DNA of 45,875 bases from Methanomassiliicoccales archaeon (GTDB lineage Archaea > Thermoplasmatota > Thermoplasmata > Methanomassiliicoccales > JAAEEP01). The notes below the pieces were generated by a model. It saw only the letters and a list, made by a program, of their open reading frames with translations, was not told the DNA's origin and made no database searches. The translations under genes and the position numbers were made by a program. The stretch lies in the NCBI GenBank assembly GCA_013415695.1, contig JAAEEP010000015.1, forward strand, positions 1-45,875, read 5' to 3'. Positions within the stretch are counted from its first letter, which is position 1; each line of letters starts with the position of its first letter. This document shows positions 41,774 to 45,875 of this stretch, piece by piece.

Positions 41774-43024
41774 TCAGCCCTTCCTGCGCAGTTCGACGGA
41801 TCTAGCGTGTTCGTGAAGACCTTCGGCTCTCGCCAGTGTTTCGACCATGTTTCCGATATGGTCCAGACCTTCTTTCGAGATCATCTGAACAGAGGTTCTT
41901 CTCAGGAAATGATCGACATCCAGTCCTGATTTTACGCTTGGGTAGCCCGCTGTTGGCAGGATGTGGTTGGTTCCCGATGCATAATCTCCGCACGCAACTG
42001 CAGAGTATCTGCCGACAAACACTGCTCCAGCGTTCCTGACCATATCCACGGCGGGCCATGGATCCCTGAGCTGAATGGAGACATGCTCGGGTGCCATCTT
42101 ATTGCATGCTTCGATAGCTGCCGATACGCTATCAACCACTATGAATCCAGCGTTTTCAAGGACCTTTTCGATTATTTCCCTGCGTGGGGTGGAGTCCAGC
42201 CTGGACTCGATGCATTCCCAGACCTGCTCTGGAAGTTTGGGATCGACCGTCACCAAGGCACATGATGCCTTTGGATCGTGTTCAGACTGGGCAAGTATGT
42301 CCGCCGCAATGAAATCTGGATATCCCGAATCATCAGCAACAATAACGATCTCGCTGGGACCAGCAGGAAAATCGATATCGACTATATTCTCAAGTATCAT
42401 CTTGGCCGCAGTGACGTAGATGTTGCCAGGGCCTACCACCTTCTGAACACGGGAAATAGTCTCCGTTCCCAGTGCCATAGCAGCAATGGCCTGCGCTCCA
42501 CCCAGGCTGTACACTTCTCGTACACCAGCGACGCAAAGGGCTACCAAGGTGATGGGATTAATAGGCGGAGGAGTGCAGCAGCATATCTGAGGAACACCAG
42601 CTACCCGCGCAGGCACGGTCGCCATAAGAACAGTGCTTGGGTAGGATGCCCTACCCCCTGGTATGTATGCCCCTACCCTTCCAAGCGGTTCGGTCTTCAT
42701 CCCGAGGATGATGCCCGGTCCTGCCTCGCCAAACCAGGCTGGGGGAGGCATCTGCATGCGATGGAACCTGCATATTCTGTAATAGGCGTCGTTCAGCGCT
42801 TTCACAATCGCAGGATCGACTAGATCGAAGGCACCCTCGAGCTCCTCTTTAGTCACCCTGATTTCATCTAGGTCAACGCCATCAAGCTCCAAGGTTATGT
42901 CCTTAAGGGCGGCATCTCCACCAATCCTCACCCGCTCTATGATTTGAGCGACGGATTCATGGACGTTGCTCAGGTCGGTTCTCTTTGAGGTCCTCCAGCC
43001 CTCCGGGTCGAGAGACTCCCACAT
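41774..43024 (-). CDS. hisD: Histidinol dehydrogenase
   Basis: 416 aa, full length. Motifs: LGRVGAYIPGGRASYPST, VVGPGNIYVTAAK, DFPAGPSEIVIVAD, ADILAQSEHDPKA (zinc ligands Gln and His), MAPEHVSIQL, and CGDYASGTNHILPTAG with a C-terminal His. It makes histidine from histidinol with two NAD+ steps. No other his genes are here, so the pathway must be scattered. GGTG precedes the ATG. Confidence 0.95.
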   Translation of the reverse strand: MWESLDPEGWRTSKRTDLSNVHESVAQIIERVRIGGDAALKDITLELDGVDLDEIRVTKEELEGAFDLVDPAIVKALNDAYYRICRFHRMQMPPPAWFGEAGPGIILGMKTEPLGRVGAYIPGGRASYPSTVLMATVPARVAGVPQICCCTPPPINPITLVALCVAGVREVYSLGGAQAIAAMALGTETISRVQKVVGPGNIYVTAAKMILENIVDIDFPAGPSEIVIVADDSGYPDFIAADILAQSEHDPKASCALVTVDPKLPEQVWECIESRLDSTPRREIIEKVLENAGFIVVDSVSAAIEACNKMAPEHVSIQLRDPWPAVDMVRNAGAVFVGRYSAVACGDYASGTNHILPTAGYPSVKSGLDVDHFLRRTSVQMISKEGLDHIGNMVETLARAEGLHEHARSVELRRKG

Positions 43025-43069
43025 GATTGCACCATTGGCAAATGACTAGATTACCTTTACGGACTTCAC

Positions 43070-43303
43070 TCACTGCTTCATCATCAATACTGGTCTCTGC
43101 CTTAGAGACCCTCCAAGCATAGATCCCAGTGTTACAATGGCGGCCGAGAGTACTGTCCAGTTTTCATCAAGGTTTGCTCCAAGCAGGACCCAGGCTGAAA
43201 CATCTATTATAGCGAGGGTGATCGCGAAATAGATTATTCCAACGACAATCAGAACCAGGGTGGATACTACGGTCATTAAGATTGATTTCAAATCCTCCTT
43301 CAA
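43070..43303 (-). CDS. Small two-TM membrane protein
   Basis: About 77 aa from a TTG at 43303, seven bases after AGGAGG. Two hydrophobic helices: ILMTVVSTLVLIVVGIIYFA and WTVLSAAIVTLGSML, with an Ile/Asp/Trp segment between. Upstream codons in the same frame (to 43351) have no ribosome site and are not needed. No family recognised. Confidence 0.6.
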   Translation of the reverse strand: MKEDLKSILMTVVSTLVLIVVGIIYFAITLAIIDVSAWVLLGANLDENWTVLSAAIVTLGSMLGGSLRQRPVLMMKQ

Positions 43304-43392
43304 CGCCTTACCTCCTGTGTTTTGGTGAACGGGCATCCAGGGTGATTGCAATAATGGTTTGCCTAACTTTTCGGTTATGGGAATGCGATCGC

Positions 43393-44211
43393 TCAGCTGT
43401 TCTCTCTAAACATTATAGCGATATCCTCAGAATACATTGAGAGGCGGTTGAATTCCTCTTTTGTGAGAGAGCGGGAATGGGCGATCTTTTTTCGTATAGG
43501 ATCCAACTCGTGAAGTTTAGACACAACGCACTTGAACTGCTCTTCGTTCAGGACATCTTGGAAGTACTTGCGGTTCTTACCCTTCTCCAGGATCGTCTTG
43601 AGGTCGTTGAAATCGGAGTAATCAATCCAGCGGTAGGATCCGTAAGTATACGAGGAGGATTCCTCCGTGGATCTTCTCAGATTGCACTGCTCCAGGATGT
43701 TCTTGGGAACGTAGTTGCCTATATTCTTCTCATTAGGGATCACGACTCGTTCCTGGATGAGGTCCCTTAGGAAATTCTCAAGCTCGTACAGGAATCGGTA
43801 GCCCAGGAAGTTGAACTCCGACTCAATGCTTGATTCCACGGCTTCCTCTAGTTCATTCCTCATCTCTTGATTAGACTTGCCGGTTATCTCTTCAAGGGTC
43901 CTGTCCTCATCCTTTGATCTTCGAACCAGCTGGTAGTACTCATCCAACGTCCTCGCTGGAGATCTATCGGTTTGAGCGTTTGCACCGATGATGAAGGTAG
44001 GACCGATCCTTGCGGGTCTCATCTCGTTCAAAAGGTTCATTGAGGCTATGGGCTCCTCGAGGGACTTGGACAGCTCCTTCGCGAACCGTCTTAGTTTGGA
44101 GAACGATTTGGAACCCTCGTTCATATCATTTATGGATTCCTGAAGTTTCTTGGATGATTCCTTGGGATCACTTTTCTTCTTCTCATCCTTCTTGAGTTCC
44201 TCGGAGCTCAT
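43393..44211 (-). CDS. HEPN-domain protein (Swt1-type C-terminus)
   Basis: About 272 aa. The N-terminal third is basic, rich in Lys and Ser, and coiled (SEELKKDEKKKSD). The C-terminal 120 residues are helical and end with LDPIRKKIAHSRSLTKEEF: RxxxxH, the HEPN ribonuclease or binding motif, in the context seen in Swt1-type HEPN domains. Such domains are often RNase toxins or defence and RNA-repair factors. No partner antitoxin is adjacent. ATG 44211 follows GGAAGG. It is divergent from trpB2, with a shared upstream region. Confidence 0.72.
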   Translation of the reverse strand: MSSEELKKDEKKKSDPKESSKKLQESINDMNEGSKSFSKLRRFAKELSKSLEEPIASMNLLNEMRPARIGPTFIIGANAQTDRSPARTLDEYYQLVRRSKDEDRTLEEITGKSNQEMRNELEEAVESSIESEFNFLGYRFLYELENFLRDLIQERVVIPNEKNIGNYVPKNILEQCNLRRSTEESSSYTYGSYRWIDYSDFNDLKTILEKGKNRKYFQDVLNEEQFKCVVSKLHELDPIRKKIAHSRSLTKEEFNRLSMYSEDIAIMFRENS

Positions 44212-44314
44212 GTACCTTCCTCTGAAGCAAATCATCAGTTCATTCAATAATCTTTGCGTCCGACACCCAATAAATGGGAATTAGGTAGGTAAGAGCGGAT
44301 AGTATCTAGGATAA

Positions 44315-44373
44315 TATTGTATTATTCTATACACCAAAGCAATATATAGTACTCTATTGTATATATTGTACAT
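44315..44373. promoter_or_regulatory. TATTGTA repeats and inverted repeat before trpB2
   Basis: TATTGTA occurs at 44315, 44355 and 44364. CAATATATA (44340–44348) and TATATATTG (44360–44368) form a 9-bp inverted repeat separated by 11 bases, about two helical turns between half-site centres. The left arm overlaps the probable TATA box of trpB2, whose ribosome site is GGGAGGAG near 44381. A repressor site is likely; its protein is unknown. Confidence 0.45.
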
Positions 44374-44394
44374 CCTTATTGGGAGGAGTGCAAT

Positions 44395-45762
44395 ATGGTT
44401 GATAGAATCAAGATTTTCCTTGACGAGGAGGATATTCCCAAGAACTGGTACAACATCCAACCCGACCTTCCCTCTCCGCTGGACCCACCCCTGATGCCCA
44501 ATGGTGAGGTGGCTGGACCGAAAGACCTGGCTCCATTCTTTCCCATGGAGCTGTTGAAGCAGGAGATGAGCCAGGATAGATGGATCCCCATTCCGGAAGA
44601 GGTTTTGGAAGCCTATCGCATATGGAGACCTTCCCCTTTGTACAGAGCCAAAAGGCTGGAAAAGGCCCTGAAGACGCCAGCGAAGATATACTACAAGTGG
44701 GAGGGAGTGAGCCCAGCGGGCAGCCACAAGCCCAACACGGCAGTGGCTCAAGCCTACTTCAATATGAAGGAAGGGATCGAGACCCTGACCACAGAAACCG
44801 GAGCGGGTCAATGGGGATCGGCCTTGGCCTTTGGCACTTCCCTGTTTGGCCTGGGATGTCGAGTATACATGGTCCGCATCAGCTTCGAGCAGAAGCCCTA
44901 TCGAAGGAGTTTGATGCAGACCTGGGGAGCCACCTGCGTACCAAGTCCCAGCACCAAGACAAAATTCGGAAGGATGATGTTGGAGAAGTATCCCGATACT
45001 CCTGGAAGCCTAGGCATTGCAATTACTGAGGCAATGGAGGATGCATTGACCGACGAGAAGACGAAATACTCGCTTGGAAGCGTTCTCAATCACGTCCTGC
45101 TTCATCAGACAATCATTGGATTGGAGGCGAAGAAGCAGTTCGAGATGATCGATGAGTATCCCGACTCCCTCTATGGGTGCGTGGGCGGAGGAAGCAACTT
45201 CGCAGGTGCAGCGTTTCCTTTCGCTGCGGACAAGATGAACGGTTCCCGACCGGATGTCAAGATCGTGGCCTGCGAGCCCTCTGCTTGTCCGACATTGACC
45301 AAGGGCCCGTACATGTACGATCATGGAGACACTGGCAAGATGACACCCATGATGATGATGTACACCCTTGGACATGACTTCGTCCCACCACCCATACATG
45401 CAGGCGGACTCAGGTATCACGGTGACGCCCCCCTTCTCTGCAAATTAGTGCACGAGAATGTCATAGAGGCCGCTTCCTTCCAACAAAAGGAGTGCTTCGA
45501 AGCAGCGGTATTATTCGCGAGGCAGGAGGGTTTCGTTGTAGCCCCAGAGACCTCCCATTGCGTAAGGGCAGCCATTGACGAGGCCATTAGGTGCAAGAAG
45601 ACTGGAGAGGAGAAAGTAATCTTCTTTGCAAACTCCGGACACGGTTTCCTTGATATGTCCTCTTACGATGCATACTTCTCCGGCAAGCTGGTGGATTATG
45701 CGTTGCCAGAAGAGGATATAAGGAAGGCAACCTCGAGCATCATACCTCCTGGAGGCGCATGA
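44395..45762 (+). CDS. trpB2: Tryptophan synthase beta chain-like, TrpB2 type
   Basis: 455 aa, longer than TrpB1 owing to the N-terminal extension of the TrpB2 group. Motifs: [29 protein letters not shown] (PLP Lys), [30 protein letters not shown] (phosphate loop), [12 protein letters not shown] and [12 protein letters not shown]. TrpB2 enzymes make tryptophan from indole and serine, usually without a tight TrpA partner; no trpA is present. GGGAGGAG precedes the ATG. Confidence 0.95.
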   Translation: MVDRIKIFLDEEDIPKNWYNIQPDLPSPLDPPLMPNGEVAGPKDLAPFFPMELLKQEMSQDRWIPIPEEVLEAYRIWRPSPLYRAKRLEKALKTPAKIYYKWEGVSPAGSHKPNTAVAQAYFNMKEGIETLTTETGAGQWGSALAFGTSLFGLGCRVYMVRISFEQKPYRRSLMQTWGATCVPSPSTKTKFGRMMLEKYPDTPGSLGIAITEAMEDALTDEKTKYSLGSVLNHVLLHQTIIGLEAKKQFEMIDEYPDSLYGCVGGGSNFAGAAFPFAADKMNGSRPDVKIVACEPSACPTLTKGPYMYDHGDTGKMTPMMMMYTLGHDFVPPPIHAGGLRYHGDAPLLCKLVHENVIEAASFQQKECFEAAVLFARQEGFVVAPETSHCVRAAIDEAIRCKKTGEEKVIFFANSGHGFLDMSSYDAYFSGKLVDYALPEEDIRKATSSIIPPGGA

Positions 45763-45801
45763 ATAGGTTCTGCACCCATAGTTTTCACCCCTAAACGCCT
45801 T

Positions 45802-45830
45802 CCCCCTCTATCCCTCGAGGGGGGCTTTTC
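45802..45830 (+). terminator. Hairpin terminator after trpB2
   Basis: CCCCCT (45802–45807) pairs with AGGGGG (45818–45823), or internally CCCTCGAGGG, followed by CTTTTC. The rest to 45875 holds no gene start that I can support. Confidence 0.65.
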
Positions 45831-45875
45831 AAGCTCCCCTCAAACCTCTAATCAGTACGAATGAACAGCAATTTT

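Noticed and set aside
1-45875. CRISPR array, insertion sequence or prophage
   Set aside because: No evenly spaced repeat arrays, no transposase or integrase motifs and no terminal inverted repeats were seen on either strand.

Overview
The window is a stretch of archaeal chromosome, most likely from the Thermoplasmata/Thermoplasmatota side of Euryarchaeota. The domain assignment is firm: there is the archaeal ribosomal block eS19–PDCD5–eL39–eL31–aIF6, an archaeal-type LeuRS, a clamp-loader large subunit, a 20S proteasome beta subunit next to the KH–CPSF factor aCPSF1/FttA, Taw1, archaeal-type phosphoglycerate mutase, and TATA/BRE-style promoters with GGAGGTG ribosome sites. The Thermoplasmata placement is an inference. 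It rests on a proteasome beta subunit with Glu at position 17 as in Thermoplasma, on the DUF6015-like and DUF373 genes, and on the general gene mix. The window shows no insertion sequences, CRISPR arrays or prophage genes.

Layout. 1–3530: end of a membrane-anchored protein, the pterin kinase MptE with a DUF373 membrane protein, and a zinc-ribbon acidic membrane protein. 3621–6172: a metallo-beta-lactamase-fold hydrolase facing the ribosomal/aIF6 operon. 6317–13085: UbiX, a giant RND/MMPL exporter and LeuRS. 13194–14690: a ribbon-helix-helix regulator and an FtsZ-like GTPase, preceded by five TATGAC repeats. 14753–20092: a six-gene operon for pyruvate (porGDAB) and indolepyruvate (iorAB) ferredoxin oxidoreductases, pointing to peptide/pyruvate-based ferredoxin metabolism. 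20349–26241: an RNA-binding protein, tRNA-Leu(UAG), small regulators and membrane proteins, a B12-type radical SAM enzyme and phosphoglycerate mutase. 26244–33390: a Tad/type IV pilus-like locus (two pilin-like proteins, a Cys-rich protein, the ATPase and a TadC-like platform) flanking a U32 peptidase-family protein. 33409–45762: FmdE-like, DUF2085, proteasome beta, aCPSF1, Taw1, RfcL, GNAT, a DUF4097-like repeat protein, HisD, a HEPN protein and TrpB2.

Two observations stand out. First, at least three and perhaps four genes (MBL hydrolase, MMPL exporter, B12-radical SAM enzyme, TadC-like protein) have conserved N-termini that cannot be reached from any in-frame ATG, GTG or TTG. Each instead has a near-cognate codon (ACG, ATA, ATT, CTG) at the expected position behind a purine-rich ribosome-binding site. 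Second, the FtsZ-family protein stops after the GTP-binding domain. It lacks the catalytic T7 loop and the C-terminal tubulin domain, ends in a Pro/Gly-rich tail, and sits behind an RHH regulator whose upstream region carries helically phased repeats.
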